DNA of 64,000 bases from assembly GCF_000004195.4 (NCBI RefSeq), contig NC_030686.2, positions 45,209,961-45,273,960 of the forward strand, given 5' to 3'. Of this stretch, positions 12,626 through 25,440 are shown piece by piece. Made by a program: the position numbers and the translations under genes. Every line of letters begins with the position of its first letter. Positions within the stretch are counted from its first letter, which is position 1. A model generated the notes under the pieces. That model was not told the DNA's origin and made no database searches. It was given only the letters and a program-made list of their open reading frames with translations. Origin of the DNA: Xenopus tropicalis. Lineage: Eukaryota > Chordata > Amphibia > Anura > Pipidae.

Positions 12626-14630
12626 GGTTTAGTCCTGTTGAGGTTTGAGGAACAATTCCCTCGGGCAGGGGGGGGGTTCATGGCACAGCAGTAAAGTCGT
12701 GATTCGGCAGTGTTTTTGTCTCCCAAGCGTGTCCAGAAACTGCAGGTCAGAGCCCAGGCCCACACTCATGAGTCAGCTGGCAGCTTCTGAGTCAGCAACT
12801 GATAGGGGGAAAGGGACAGCTATATAATTCAGCCCAAATAATACATTTCACATGACCAGAAACCGACTGAAAGGATTTAATATTTCAGCTTCTAGCCATT
12901 GCTGTGTTTGCTACACACGGAGCCTATGGGGGAGGAGGGATTCCCATCTCGGTTACCCTACCGGGGGAAATTGACAGATTGCACATTCCCTGACAACCAC
13001 CCCCTGTCTGTGTCACCTTACATAGGAAGGAAAAGTCTGCACATTCCATAACAACTCCTGTGTCACCTTACGCTGGGGGTGCCCAAACCACTGACCCACA
13101 TACTTTCTGGGTCGGCCCACCTCTGGCCTGTGCCACCAATCAATAAAATAATATACTGATCGGCAGGCACATTACTACCTATATAACGTCAATATCCTTT
13201 ATAGGATGTGAGCTCACCCAATATCTATCAGAGCCAATCAGTTCAGCCCCTTCCTGCTGGCTATTTCTATATGGCAGGAGTCAACACTGAGGAGTTTGTT
13301 GTCAAATATTACATGAAGGTCTGACCTATTTCCCATCTGTTGCTGAAATCTAAACCAGGGTTTGCGGGGGGTCCCTACCATGAAGTCATCACTATCGGCT
13401 TCCATCAGAAGGGAACACTTGAAGGCAGCACGGAATATCTTAGACATTTTATTTCAGTCAAAATTAAAAAAAAAAAACTCACAAAAGTCAATCAGTCAGT
13501 CCTGATACCGTCGCAGCCAATCGCATCACATCTCTTACTAATAACATGGCTGATCCTTGCGCATTCACTCAGCGGAGTCCCAGTATATTATATATGTATA
13601 TATAGAAAATGTTCACTACATTAAAAATATTTGCTATACATTTATTACAAAAATAAATTTATATTAGAAAGCGGCCGGGGGCTCTTGCTAAGCCATTTGC
13701 AGTTACAAAGAGAAAGAGAGTCTGGTGGAATTTGTTTCCACCCAAGGGTGGATTTAGGGTTGGGCCCTGGAGCCTCAGTATCACAGAAAGAAAAAAAATG
13801 TCTATAAAATCACAAAAGGACATGTTATGTTTTTATAACAATTGACCTATATTTATGGTATATACAAGGAGCATGTCCAACCTGCTGCCCTCTAGCTGTC
13901 GCTGGACTGAATTGCAGGATCTCATGTAGGCAGTCTGATGCTGAGAGCTGTAGTACAACAACAGCTGAACAGTCACAGGTTGAACACCCATGAAATATAC
14001 ATTTCCCCTTTAAACTGGGATTCTAACCTCTCTCCCCATATGTCTAAGCCCAGCCTTGTATAACATTACAGATCTCAGTAGCCCGCGGTGCTATGGCATA
14101 TATATTGTGCATTAGTAAATCAGTGTTCTACAGAAATCCAACACTGTTTGAATGGCATGCTAACGTGCTGTTTTTCCTGGAACTATAGCAGAAAGTTCTA
14201 GTCTTGTCCCCAACAAGGATAATAATCCTGCCCTGCCTAAAGTGCTACTATACTCAACAAGCACCTTACTGCATAGTGATTAGTGCAAAGCCCATGTTAT
14301 CTCTCTGTACAGAGGCGCAATCCCACAGGTTCTACTGCTCCCATTATGGGCTAATTCTACCGGCCATGCCACAGTGGCATCTGACTTTGCCTACTATAAA
14401 AGGTGATTGGTGGGAAAATTGTGTGTTGTCACCCTCTCACTTAGTGGTAACAAATGAAAGTGACATGGGCCTGTAGCGTTTGGGGCAAGCAGTGGCCTGG
14501 GCTACAGTACTGTGATGGTGGATACAGGGGGAAGGAGCATGAAGTCTATTACTCATGCAGTGGGATGAACTGGTTTGTTTTAAAGACGTCTTACAGGGGG
14601 TTAGGGCAGGGATATTTACCTCATGTAGCA
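12626..14630. other. Intergenic, no gene recognised
   Basis: No supported exon. About 13868-13992 contains 'gtccaacctgctgccctcta' and, inverted, 'cacaggttgaacacc', a short dispersed foldback sequence common in frog intergenic DNA (from memory). Confidence 0.45.
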
Positions 14631-14631
14631 G

Positions 14632-15348
14632 GCTGGGCTGGAACACATTGCTGGGATCTAACAGGGAGCGGGGCCAGGAGGCGGTGGGCTGGAACACATT
14701 GCTGGGATCTAACAGGGAGATGGCCAGGAGGCAGCGGGCTGGGCTGGAACACATTGCTGGGATCTAACAGGGAGATGGGCCAGGAGGAGGCGGCGGGCTG
14801 GAACACACTGCTGGGATCTAACAGGGAGGTGGGCCAGGAGGCGGCGGGCTGGAACACATTGCTGGGATCTAACAGGGAGATGGGCCAGGGGGCAGCGGGC
14901 TGGGCTGGAACACATTGCTGGGATCTAACGGGGAGATGGGCCAGGAGGAGGCGGCGGGCTGGAACACACTGCTGGGATCTAACAGGGAGATGGGCCAGGA
15001 GGCGGCGGGCTGGAACACATTGCTGGGATCTAACAGGGAGATGGGCCAGGGGGCAGCGGGCTGGGCTGGAACACATTGCTGGGATCTAACAGGGAGATGG
15101 GCCAGGAGGCAGCGGGCTGGGCTGGAGCACATTGCTGGGATCTAACAGGGAGATGGGCCAGGGGGCAGCGGGCTGGAACACACTGCTGGGATCTAACAGG
15201 GAGATGGGCCAGGAGGCAGCGGGCTGGGCTGGAACACATTGCTGGGATCTAACAGGGAGATGGGCCAGGAGGCAGCGGGCTGGGCTGGAACACATTGCTG
15301 GGATCTAACAGGGAGATGGGCCAGGAGGCAGCGGGCTGGGCTGGAACA
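14632..15348. repeat. Minisatellite of 50-56 bp units, 13 copies
   Basis: Thirteen occurrences of 'tgctgggatctaacaggga', each followed by 'gatgggccaggaggcagcgg'. Units differ by an optional extra 'gggct', by cattg/cactg, and by gagga/ggggg. Confidence 0.93.
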
Positions 15349-17319
15349 TTTTAATGGCAGTTACTGCAATTCTGCATGATAAGGAAACAGGATATACAGA
15401 CAGACAAGGTTTATGCCTACGTAACACTACGTATAAATAACTAACGAGAGTGGGATATAACCATAGGGTAATACTATGCAAAGTACTACACTTCTGAGTG
15501 CATTGGAGTCACTTTTGGCGCTGGCACAGGGGGAGTGTATTTCCCGGTACTCATCTTGCTGCTCCTACTTCCTTCCTGCCTCACAAACACATCTCAGGGT
15601 ACCACAAATCAAACAGGACGGTTTCTCTTTGCCAGAACAGACAGAGGAGTGCATAGATGTGCATTGTTACAGACACCGCCGCTTTTCTGTTCTGACCAGT
15701 TTGCTGGGGAAAAGGCCCAACAGAGAAACATGGCGCATTCCTAGTTGTTCTTCTCACTGTTTCTAACTTGCGTCTCTCTTTAATGTTCCCCTTGGATGCT
15801 GGGAGTTGTAGTTTAGCCACAGGCTGGGGCCACCCTGCTCTATACATCGCTCTGATTCGATCCTCATTCTCTAGAAAGTTTTGTTTTCTTTCCGTTTTGC
15901 TTCTCTGTCCCGACATGATCTCATTTCATCATTCTCTCTCTTAATACTGCGGGTAGACCGCGAGAGTATTGATCTGCCCTGTTCGTCTGCTTCCTCCCTC
16001 CCCTCCAGATTCTCAAACCTCCTTCTTCCGCAATTTCCTACTTAGACTCCCGACCTCCTGAGCCTTCTCCCGCTCGGTCCAAAAAAGCAAAGCCTTATAA
16101 AATTTTTTCCTTTTTTTTTTACTTTTTTCCTCCTCTGGTGTTCCCCTCTGCAGCTGTAAGCTCCTCCCTTCGTGAGAGAAAGCGCCCCTCCCGGCAGACG
16201 TTGCTCCGCCTCTGCTCGACGCGCTCCGCCAGAGGGGGTCCGCCCTGTGGCACTTCCCTGCTGGCCTCACATTTCATGGTGCACCGCCAACCCCCGTCCC
16301 GCCCACCCTCCCCTCGTTCGCCCCGCCTCCAGCTTCTCCTCCAATACATGTCCTCCTGCCTCCCTCCGTCTTTCTAAAGGATCTTCTCCTTCTTTATGAA
16401 TCTGCCACAGCTACAATGCAATCAGTTACTAGTCCCTCTGAGACTCCCATCACTGCTTCTCAGGCTGACTTATCTAGCCACATAAGGACAAACCCACATG
16501 CAATTATGTCAGTCAGCCCGTCCAAGCATTGACCGTCACAGGCACAAGCCCTACATATAAATGAGTGAAGGAAAATGGGACCCACTTAGCCCCAAGTAGT
16601 TCCATTTTTCTCATTACCCCTACTCCCCACCTCAAATGGAATTACAGTGTTCTATTCCACACCTCCACCAACAATTCTCTTGTTCCCGCACCCGCCAAAA
16701 GGTGCAGAGCACCGTGGTTCCTCCTTGCACCTCCCCCATAGCGACAGCTGCGCCCCCGTCAAGCTCTTCACGCTCAGTCCCCCACATGAGGTGACTTGCT
16801 AGCGGTTGTGCCTGGCGTGAGAGCTAGCTGCTCGCCCGCCGAATGTCGCTTGCGTCCCTCCCCCACGCACCCAGCCGTTGATGCCTTGTACTCCGCTCCC
16901 CCGACCTCTCCAGTTCACAAGGGCACTTGCCCTGCAGCCAACTCTTTCTCTTCGTCCCATGATCCAGAGCAGACTCTGTGCCAAACCCTTTCTATTGGGA
17001 AAAGAGGTGCCATCGTCCTGCCTGTGTGGGCTCACCCGCCCCAGGTGCTCACCCTGGCACCGTTCCGAGGGGCAACGGGGGGCAAATTAGCATACGGGGA
17101 ACAGAGTATGGGCAACAGAGAGGAAAAGGGGGGAACAAGGACCAGAGTGGCCAATCAGGAGTCAGGGAGGAAGAGATGCAGGTGGGCATATGGGCATAGT
17201 TACCATTGTCCTCTGAAATTGGGGTAAATTGTGAGTGTTTGCAAAATCAGATTGCACAGTGCGTGTGCTAATGGGACATGCAGTGGGCGAACACGCTGTG
17301 TGCATGGCGAGAAGTCCGA
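15349..17319. other. Intergenic; pyrimidine-rich and CpG-containing stretch
   Basis: At 16090-16160 a long T/C tract ends in 'cccctctgcag', which would make a good splice acceptor, followed by CpG-rich sequence to about 16350. No downstream open frame matches a family I know. Otherwise nothing recognised. Confidence 0.4.
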
Positions 17320-20300
17320 CTGTTCTACACCCCCCCCTGTCTCACCCCACCGTACTCACCCCCCCCGTCTCACCCCCCAAGTCGTTCCCCCCCTGCCCCC
17401 TGCAGTCTCTCTCGCCCCCCAAAGTCTCTTCCCCCGCAAAATCTCTGTCCCCCGCCCCAAACCTCTTCCCCCCCCAAGTCTCTTCCCCCCCCCAAGGTCT
17501 CTCATACCTCGCCCATCAAGTCTCGTGCCGCTGCGCCTCGCGCAAGTCTGTCTGCACGGCCTACCTCCGGCGCAAGTCTCTCCCTCATCCGCGCCAATGG
17601 TGCTCTACTCCCCTCCCCACTGCCAGAGGTCTTATGCCCCCTCTTCCCGAGAAGTTGTCTCTCCACTGCGCCCCAAAGTCTATCCGCGCCTCGCGCATAG
17701 GTGCGTACTCCGTCGCCCCCCCAAGTACTGCTCGTCCCCGCCCACAAGTCTCACCCCCCCCAAGTATCTCACCCTCCTCCCCCCAGAGTTCGACTCCCCC
17801 CCAGTCTCCCACAGCCCTAGCATCCCCTCTGCATGTCCCCCTCCAGTCCAGATATCCGGTTCATAGTGAATGTGCACTCCCAAGCCCAGTCCCACCCTCC
17901 CTCCTGCACTGCCCTCTCTGTCTCCCTCCACTTGCCGCTCTCGCTTCCCGTCATAATGGTGTCTGTCTTCCATTTGTCCCTGCTGTATTGATCTCAGTGC
18001 GGGTTCCAGTTTGCCTTCTCTGGTGCCCCATGAGCTCATCTTGCAGCGTGTGCCACTCATACCTGCCTGCTGGCTATTGTACCTCGTTCCCTGTTTGCCT
18101 CCATCCTCGTCCTGGACACTGTGTCACTCCTGCTGCGCGTTAGATTTCCTCCGCCAGCTCTCGTAGCGCATCTGATTGTGGCACACTGAATGGTAGTAGG
18201 GGCAAGTGATCGCTCAAGCCTTTTTACCTCGTGGAAGCAACATTTCATTATGGTAAAGAGACTTTGGGTGCGAGCAACACAATAGCATAAAACATGTTCC
18301 TAGGGGGTGAGCCAGATAATAACTGGTTATTGGCTATTGTCGGCACCCCTGTATAGTGGACGGTGGCACAGGCTCTATGTCGTAGGCTCTGTTTGCAGTC
18401 ATCACTTGGTTTTTATCGCGATAATTCAGACGGGACATTGCCCTGACTAAACCTCCAGGATACTGTACTCTAAAAATAAGCTCCCTGTGTTGAGACCCAC
18501 TGGGAGCAACATCCTCAGGGGTGGGGAGCAACATGGTCTAGCTTTAGAGTTACTGTGGGTATCACTGGTTAGGGTATGCTACCGATCTGCTCACGAGTTG
18601 ACAAAGTCAGGGCAGGAACTGCAGCATGGCCTGCCGTTAGGCCCCTGGGTTGCAGACTCAGACCAGTGTTTATTATCCAGGCCACCGTCTATCATATCCC
18701 ACGTCCTTTTCCGCTCCTGTCTGCCTTTTGACTACTTAGTTTCCTGCTTGTACTGCAGATATCGCTCTTTACCAGGTCTGCTGCTCTTTTGACCTTGGGT
18801 GTACAGGTACCAAGCCCACTGTACCCACCCCGCGCACATCCAGCTCCTTCCGTCCTATTCTATCCAGTTCCCGAATACTGTAACTTCCCAGCTGCATTTG
18901 GCTTTCTGCTCCTCAGTCCTCTGTATGCTCCCACCCTTTATGCTGCTTCTGTTTGGCTTTTTCTCGTCTCTGTTACTTTGAGCCCTGACTTGAGGTGTTG
19001 CACCCAACTGCCTTCTCCTCAGGCTGACTTTTTTTGCTTAGTCTATTAATGCACCTTTGCTGCTGTTTATCAAGCCCTTTGCTCAGCTCCAGTTCCTATG
19101 GCATTGTGGACTCCAAACCCCAGTAAATGTGGCACCCTTTCTCTGCAACCCCTATCTCCCCGGTGAGTGATTTGTATACTATCTCGTGAGGACTCTAGTA
19201 CTACTGGCAGTTGGTGTAACATTCCACCCCAAGGATGAGATATCATGGGCTACATACGTCTGCTCCAACCCCTTGCAACATGTAATGTATCTATATACAG
19301 CTCCACGACTGAGTGGATTTGTGGTCTCCCGGCGCCAGATAACATGTGGCTGCACCATATGTGCGATCCTCCACCCATTTTGGCCACCATATTATGATTA
19401 ATGCAGACTCCAGATGCAGCTTAGTGGTATTTGTTGTTCTCCAACCGCTTGCGAAGGTGATGTTGGACCTTCTCCTCCCGCAACCTTGCCCCATGTTATG
19501 CGTTTCAGCTGCGTCCACAGTCCTATTGGCAGTTGTGTTCTGACCTTGAGTACCCACCCCACAACAGGGTAAGGTAACATGGGTGCCGACAGCTAACATA
19601 TCTCCCATTACACAAACTCGCCTAGGATGGTGCAACCTGGCATGAGTGTATATTCTCATTGTCAGCTAATCAAGAGTTATGCTCCATCCCCAGTTGGTTT
19701 TTTCTGTGGCGCCTCATCCCTGAGTTGTGGGCAATAGGTACAGATCCCAGACGTGTGACCCGGCACACTCCAGAACCCATGACTTCAGCGATTATTCTTT
19801 TCCTTTGCCCGTTCTCCGGCGTGTGGTGAGAAGGAGAGATCAGGAGAACGGTAGCCAGGCCACATGTTACTTGGCTGCATGAGGGGGTTTTGCGAGAACA
19901 CAATTCGCCATAGGATGAGAGCTGTGAATAGTACATCCTCATGGGGGGCAGGGACGTTGAGGAGTAGCTTCGGGAAAAGGTTGATCAAGCCACCATGGGA
20001 TTATCGTGGCCGGGTTGCGCAGAAGAAATCCGACCTGGAGTATACCACAATTGGTGCCATATATAGGACTGGCGAGCTCTGAATAGAGACACATTTGGGG
20101 GCAACGAGAGCTGTAGCTAGCGTTGGGAGGAGAAGGTAAGCCACATGTTACGGGGGGTTTGGAGGAAGTGAGGCGAACACAATTGCCATAGGACGGAGCT
20201 GACCTGATGATACACATGGAAGCAAACGAACAACTTCGTGGGGGAAGGGCCGAGGTGCTTGGAGGAGTTAGAGTACAGGCACAGTTACTCTGGGGTTTGG

Positions 20301-22600
20301 AGTACACAATGCAGTCAGGAACTGGAGGACTGAATAGATACACATGAGGGCAAGGGTTGGAGGAGAAGTGAGCCACATGTTACTGGGGCTTGGAGTACAC
20401 AATGCCATAGGACTGGAGCTGAAAAGCCAAAGGGGCTGTGATAAACAGCAGCAAGTGCATTCAAGACTAAGCAAAAAGTCAGGCCTGAGGAGAAGGCAGG
20501 TTTGGGTGCAACACCAATTCAGGCCTCACAGAACAGAGACGAGAAGCAAAAGCCAAACAGAAGGCAGCATAGTGAGCATTACAGAGGACTGGAGCAAGAA
20601 GCCAAATGCAGCTGGAGTTACAGTATGCAGGGAATGGATTAGAATAAGGGACAGAAGGCAGCTGGATGTGCCGCGAGGTGGGTGGGTCAGTGGGTTATGG
20701 ATTACACAAGGTGCAAAATGCAGCAGGCCTGAACAGACGTATCTGGAACAGCAGGAAACTAAAGCAAAGGCAGACAGGAGCTGGAAAGGAGTTGGGATAT
20801 GATGGAGGTTGGTGGAAAAAACACTGGGTTCTTATCACCAGGGAGCCTAAACTAGTGCAGCCAGTGCAGTTCTCGCTGCTTGCTTACTATGTGGAGCAGA
20901 AGTTAGCAATACCCTACAGCAAGTGACCCCAACCAGTAAGCCTTCCTAAGCAACATGTTTCTCCCCAACCCCCTAGGATTTGTTGCTCCCAGTGGGCTCA
21001 AACCAGGGAGTTATTATTTGAAATTCCTGGTTTTTGGGCAAGTGTTATTGCATAAAACAAGTGTACTGCCAAACAGAGCCTCATGTAGGCTGCCAGTCAT
21101 TTACAGGGGCTTGCCAAATAGCCAATAACAGTTAGTTCTGCACCCCAGAACATGTTTTATGCTTGTGCTTGCTCCCCAAGTCATTTTTACATATGAATGT
21201 GTTGGCTCACAGGTAAAAAAGGATGAGGGAGCCCTGCCCTGACACATTAGATGGTGCACACAGATGCAGGGGGGCGGAGAAAAGGCAGAGGGGAGTGAAG
21301 TGTGCAGGGAGCAGAGAGATGGGCAAAGGAAAGAAATGCAGCAGGAAGGCTTGAGTGCACCAGCTGCAAGTGACTGGGCAGAAGGCAAGATGGACCACTG
21401 AGATAATACAGCAAGGGAATGGAGAGCACTAGTGACGGGAAGGGAGGCGGAGGGGAGCAGAGGGAGTTGCAGGGAGCTGGGTGGGTGGGAGTGCACATTA
21501 TGAAGGGATATGGAGCGGAGTGCAGGGGGAGCTGGGGGGGAACTGGGGGGGAGAGACTTGGGGGGTGAGACTTGGGCGGGGGTTGAGATTGGGGGGGGGA
21601 GAGACTTGGGGGGGGGAAACTTGGGAGGGTAGACTTGCGGGGGAGAGAACTTGGGGGGGGGAGAGACTGGGGGGGGAGAAGACTTGGGGGGGAGAACTTG
21701 GGGGGGGGAGAGGGACCCTTGGGGGGGGGGAGAACTTGGGGGGGAGAGACTTGGGGAGGGAAGAGACTTGGGGGGAGAATTTGGGCGGGGGAAGAGATTT
21801 GGGGGGGAGAGATTTGGGCGGTGAGAGAGGACCTTGCAGGGGGCATGGGGGGAGAACTTGGGGGTGAGCGGGGGGTGAGAAACGGGAGGGGGTAGACAGG
21901 GGCGGAGGGTGAACAGGGGGGAGAGACTTGGCAGGGAGAGATTGGAGGGGGGTGGAAGAGGACTTGGGGGGAGAGATTGGAGGGGGAAGAGATTGGGGGG
22001 GAAGAGACTTGGGGGGGAAGACTTGCCAGCGGGGCAGGGGGGGGAGAGACTTGGGGGTTGGGGTGAGACAGGGGGGGGTATGATTGACAGGGGGACGTGA
22101 GACAGGGGGGGGGGAGAGCTGGGGGGAGGTGAACTTTAGGGGGGGTGAAGACGGGCCGGGGTGGAGGACTGGGATGGGGTGAGCACCTGGGCGGGGGTGA
22201 GACTAGGGGGGGTGAGGACAGGGGGGAACTTGGGGGGGTAGACAGGGGGGGTGAGACAGGGGGGTGGAACTGGGGGGGTGAGACAGGGGGGGTGAGACTG
22301 TGGGGGGGTGAGACGGGGGGGGAGACTGGGGGGGGGGTGAGACGGGGGGGGGAGAGACTTGGGGGGGGAGAGACTATGGGGGGGGAGAGACTTGGGGGGG
22401 AGAGACTTGGGGGGGTGAAGAGACTTGGGGGGGGGAAGAGACTGGGGGGGAAGAGACTTGGTGGGGGGAGAGACTTGGAAGGGGGAGAACTTGGGGCGGA
22501 GAGACTTGGGAGCGGGAGAGGACTTGGAGGGGAGAGAGTTTGGGCGGGGGAAGAACTTGGGGGGGAGAGACTTGCAGGGGCAGCAACGGGGCACGAGGAA
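17320..22600. repeat. Large imperfect inverted repeat (foldback-like), centre near 19.75 kb
   Basis: The left arm (17.3 to about 19.7 kb) aligns with the reverse complement of the right arm (about 19.8 to 22.6 kb). Paired landmarks are: 'aaaacatgttc' near 18290 with its complement near 21150; 'ctgcatttggctt' near 18891 with 'aagccaaatgcag' near 20598; 'cctatggcattgtg' near 19096 with 'cacaatgccatagg' near 20400; and C-rich 'ccccccaagtctc' (17.35-17.8 kb) with G-rich 'gagacttggggggg' (21.5-22.6 kb). The centre is filled with diverged units of roughly 80 bp. Long arms made of tandem repeats recall Foldback-type transposons, but I found no transposase and no target-site duplication. Confidence 0.75.
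21530..22600. repeat. G-run minisatellite, outer right arm of the inverted repeat
   Basis: Roughly 1.07 kb of 15-20 bp degenerate units of the form 'gagacttgggggggga' or 'gtgagacagggggg', with a G-run of 4-9 in nearly every unit. The opposite strand is Pro/Ser/Leu-coding in all frames, which explains long open frames there. Confidence 0.9.
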
Positions 22601-23030
22601 CCAACGTCTGCGCAGACCCCCAGAGGGCAGGGGGGTCGGCAGGGGGGGCAGCGGGCAGTGCCCCACCTGCGCAGGACCGTGTGAAGTTCTGCCGCTGTTA
22701 GTATGTGGAGCAGAAGGGCAGTCCGCCTCCCGGCACCGCCGCCGTCCACCTCGAATCCCTCTCCCTCAGGGCGCTGTTCATCTCTCCGCACGCGCCCAGG
22801 CCAACCGGGACTCCCGCACCGCGACGGATTGTGCCGAATCACCTCCCGAGAGCAGCATTGATGTCATGATGCGGCCCCGAAGCCGGACCTCCGCTTCCTG
22901 GAGGAGCCGAGGGGCAGTAACCCCCAAGTCTGGGGCCACAGAGAGAAAAGCTCTGTCACTGCGTGGGTACGGGGGGTGGGGGAGATGCACTAGAGGGGGG
23001 GGGGCTGGTTATGCTCCCTAATGTTGCCCC
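22601..23030. promoter_or_regulatory. CpG-rich segment, possible upstream promoter
   Basis: CpG-dense sequence between the G-rich array and ordinary AT-richer DNA, with 'cgcacgcgcccaggcc' and 'gcggccccgaagccgg'. It lies about 3 kb upstream of the sphk1 start codon on the same strand side, so it could hold a non-coding first exon or promoter of sphk1. No transcription start is provable from sequence. Confidence 0.3.
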
Positions 23031-23609
23031 CGTATGGGGCACAAGACACAAATTGGCATCTGGTATTTAGAAGAAGGGGAGAGTTACCTAACGCTGATGG
23101 ATGTTCTCCACCCCTCCGCTCATTACAGACACTGCTCTGCACTTGTCCCGGGGGCTCCATCTAACAGCGGGAATTCCCTCCTCCAGTGACCTTGGCCCAG
23201 GAAGTATCCGCCCAGACTCCGCACCGCCCGGATCGCCTCTGGGGGCAGCATAAGATGCCCTACTGCATTCAGCCCGTCCGGCTGCGGACTCATACACATA
23301 GAGCTGTGTGTCTGGCAGACGTGTGTGGCACTCGTACCGTACCCTCCTCTCTCTCGTACAGATACCCACAAGCAGGAGTCTAGCAGCACAGTGTATTTGC
23401 TTGTGGCAAAACCTAACATTACTAGTAATACTTAAAGGTAATAATGTCATAGCCAGGCATTCATTGGCCTCTCCAGCTCTTATTAAGCACTGCGTTGCAG
23501 AGGATTCTGGGAGCTGTAGTCCAAAAGTGATTGAAAGATGTTTTGCATCAGCTTAATGACCACAGTAAGAATTCTGGCCTGGATATTGTCCAGCAAGTCA
23601 GGGATCTAT
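23031..23609. other. Intergenic, no gene recognised
   Basis: I see no coding, RNA or repeat structure apart from a short 'attctgggagctgtagtcc' phrase that recurs widely in frog DNA. Confidence 0.4.
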
Positions 23610-24600
23610 GGCGTATCACTCATGGATAATGTACCCCTACTTGTAAGATGATAAGAGATATTAGCAGTCACTGAGGGGGTTCCTGTTGCCATATAAAGGC
23701 ACAGCTGCAGGCCTGCAGTTATACAGGAACTCTGAGTATCACTCATGTATTATAAAGGATTAATGTACCCCCATAACTGTAAATATTAAGGATATTAGCA
23801 GTCACTGAGGGGTTCTTGTTGCCCCCCATTATAAAGCACAAGGCTGCAGGCTGAGTTATACAGGGAACTCTGAGTATCACTCATGTAATATAAGGTAAAT
23901 GTACCCCCTACGTGTAAATGATAAAGGATATTACAGTCACTGAGGGTTTCTGTGACCCCCCATATAAAGCACCCAAGGCTGCTGCTGAGTATTACAGAAA
24001 CTCTGCAGTACCACTCGTGTATTATAAGGCATAATTATACCCCCTACTGTAAATGATAAGATATTAGCAGTCACTGAGGGCGGTTCTGTGCCCCATATAA
24101 AGGCCACAAGGCTGCAGGCTGAGTTATACAGGGAAAACTCTGAGTATCACTCATGTATTATTAAGGGATAATGTACCCCTACTGTAAATGATAAGGATAT
24201 TAGCAGTCACTGAGGGGTTCTGTGCCCCCCATATAAAGGCACAAGGCGCAGGCTGAGTTATACAGGGAACTCTGAGTATCACTCATGTATTATAAGGGAT
24301 AATGTACCCCCTACTGCAAATGATAAGGATATTAGCAGTCACTGAGGGGTTCTGTGCCCCCCATATAAAGGCACAAGGCTGCAGGCTGAGTTATACAGGG
24401 AACTCTGAGTATCACTCATGTATTATAAGGGATAATGTACCCCCTACTGCAAATGATAAGGATATTAGCAGTCACTGAGGGGTTCTGTGCCCCCCATATA
24501 AGGCACAAGGCTGCAGGCCTGAGTTTACAGGGAACTCTGAGTATCACTCATGTATTATAAGGATAATGTTGCCCTACTGCTAAATGATAAGCGCATTATT
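23610..24600. repeat. Tandem repeat of about 133-bp units, 7-8 copies, indel-rich
   Basis: Each unit carries 'gagtatcactcatgtattat', 'gatattagcagtcactgagg' and 'ctgcaggctgagttatacag'. Two adjacent copies (about 24.27-24.54 kb) are nearly identical. The others differ by many single-base insertions or deletions, often in homopolymers, a pattern typical of unpolished long-read gap filling. Confidence 0.9.
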
Positions 24601-24899
24601 AAAAGTCAATGACTAAGATAGAAGAAAGTGGCCACATTTCAATCGGCTCATCTGCCATGTATTTTCCCCTCAATTGCAGCATTTTTTCTCCGCAGAATTC
24701 AGGTCATTGGCTTGCCAGAGGGATTTTGCCCAGTTTCCGTGACCACAATGCTTTAACAATCACGCCCAATTACAACCTGCATAGATATTTGTGAACAGAT
24801 TTGAAACACCCAAGGTGGAAGTAGTCAGTGAAAGCGCCCAGTACCAGTGTGAGACCCCATTATCAGAAAGATCCCATAATCTCCATTTAGTCACAATAG
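24601..24899. other. Unique spacer between two tandem arrays
   Basis: Nothing recognised. Confidence 0.35.
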
Positions 24900-25440
24900 C
24901 TTCACTTTTTTAAAAAATATTTCCTTTTTCTCTGTAGATAATAACAACAGTACATGTACCTTTCGATCCCAAACTAAGATAAATTACCCCTTATGGTGGA
25001 CAGACACGCCCTACTTGGGTTTATATTTAATGCGTTAAACTGATCTGCCCTTTCTCAGTACCTGTACTTGATCCCAACTAAGATATAATTACCCCTTATT
25101 GGGGCAGAACAGCCCTATTGGGTTTATTTATGGTTAAATGATTCCCTTTCTCTGTAATAATAAAACATACCTGTACTTGATCCCAACTAAGATATAATTA
25201 CCCCTTATTGGGGGCAGAACAGCCCTATTGGGTTTATTTAAGGGTTAAATGATTCCCTTTTCTCTGTAATAATAAAACAGTACCTGTACTTGATCCCAAC
25301 TAAGATATAATACCCCTTATTGGGGCAGAACAGCCCTATTGGGTTTATTTCATGGTTAAATGATTCCCTTTCTCATGTAATTAATAAAACAGTACCTGTT
25401 ACTTTGATCCCAACTAAGAATAATTACCCCTTATAGAGGC
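24900..25440. repeat. Tandem array of MITE-internal 112-bp unit, about 4 copies
   Basis: Units contain 'ataattaccccttattggg', 'cagaacagccctattgggtt' and 'tctctgtaataataaaacag', the same 112-bp sequence found inside the MITEs at 275-608 and 49568-50642. No terminal inverted repeats are seen at the ends. Copies differ by scattered single-base indels. Confidence 0.85.

Noticed and set aside
16090..16380. Coding exon after the 'cccctctgcag' acceptor-like site
   Set aside because: The open frame that follows is Arg/Pro/Ser low-complexity CpG DNA, with no recognisable domain and no matching donor.
17231..18143. 302-codon + strand Pro-rich open frame
   Set aside because: C-rich inverted-repeat arm, same explanation as the right arm; no exon borders or known domain.
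21247..22842. 531-codon minus-strand Pro/Ser-rich open frame
   Set aside because: It is the complement of the G-run array. Any strand of 'cccccaagtctc' units is stop-poor.
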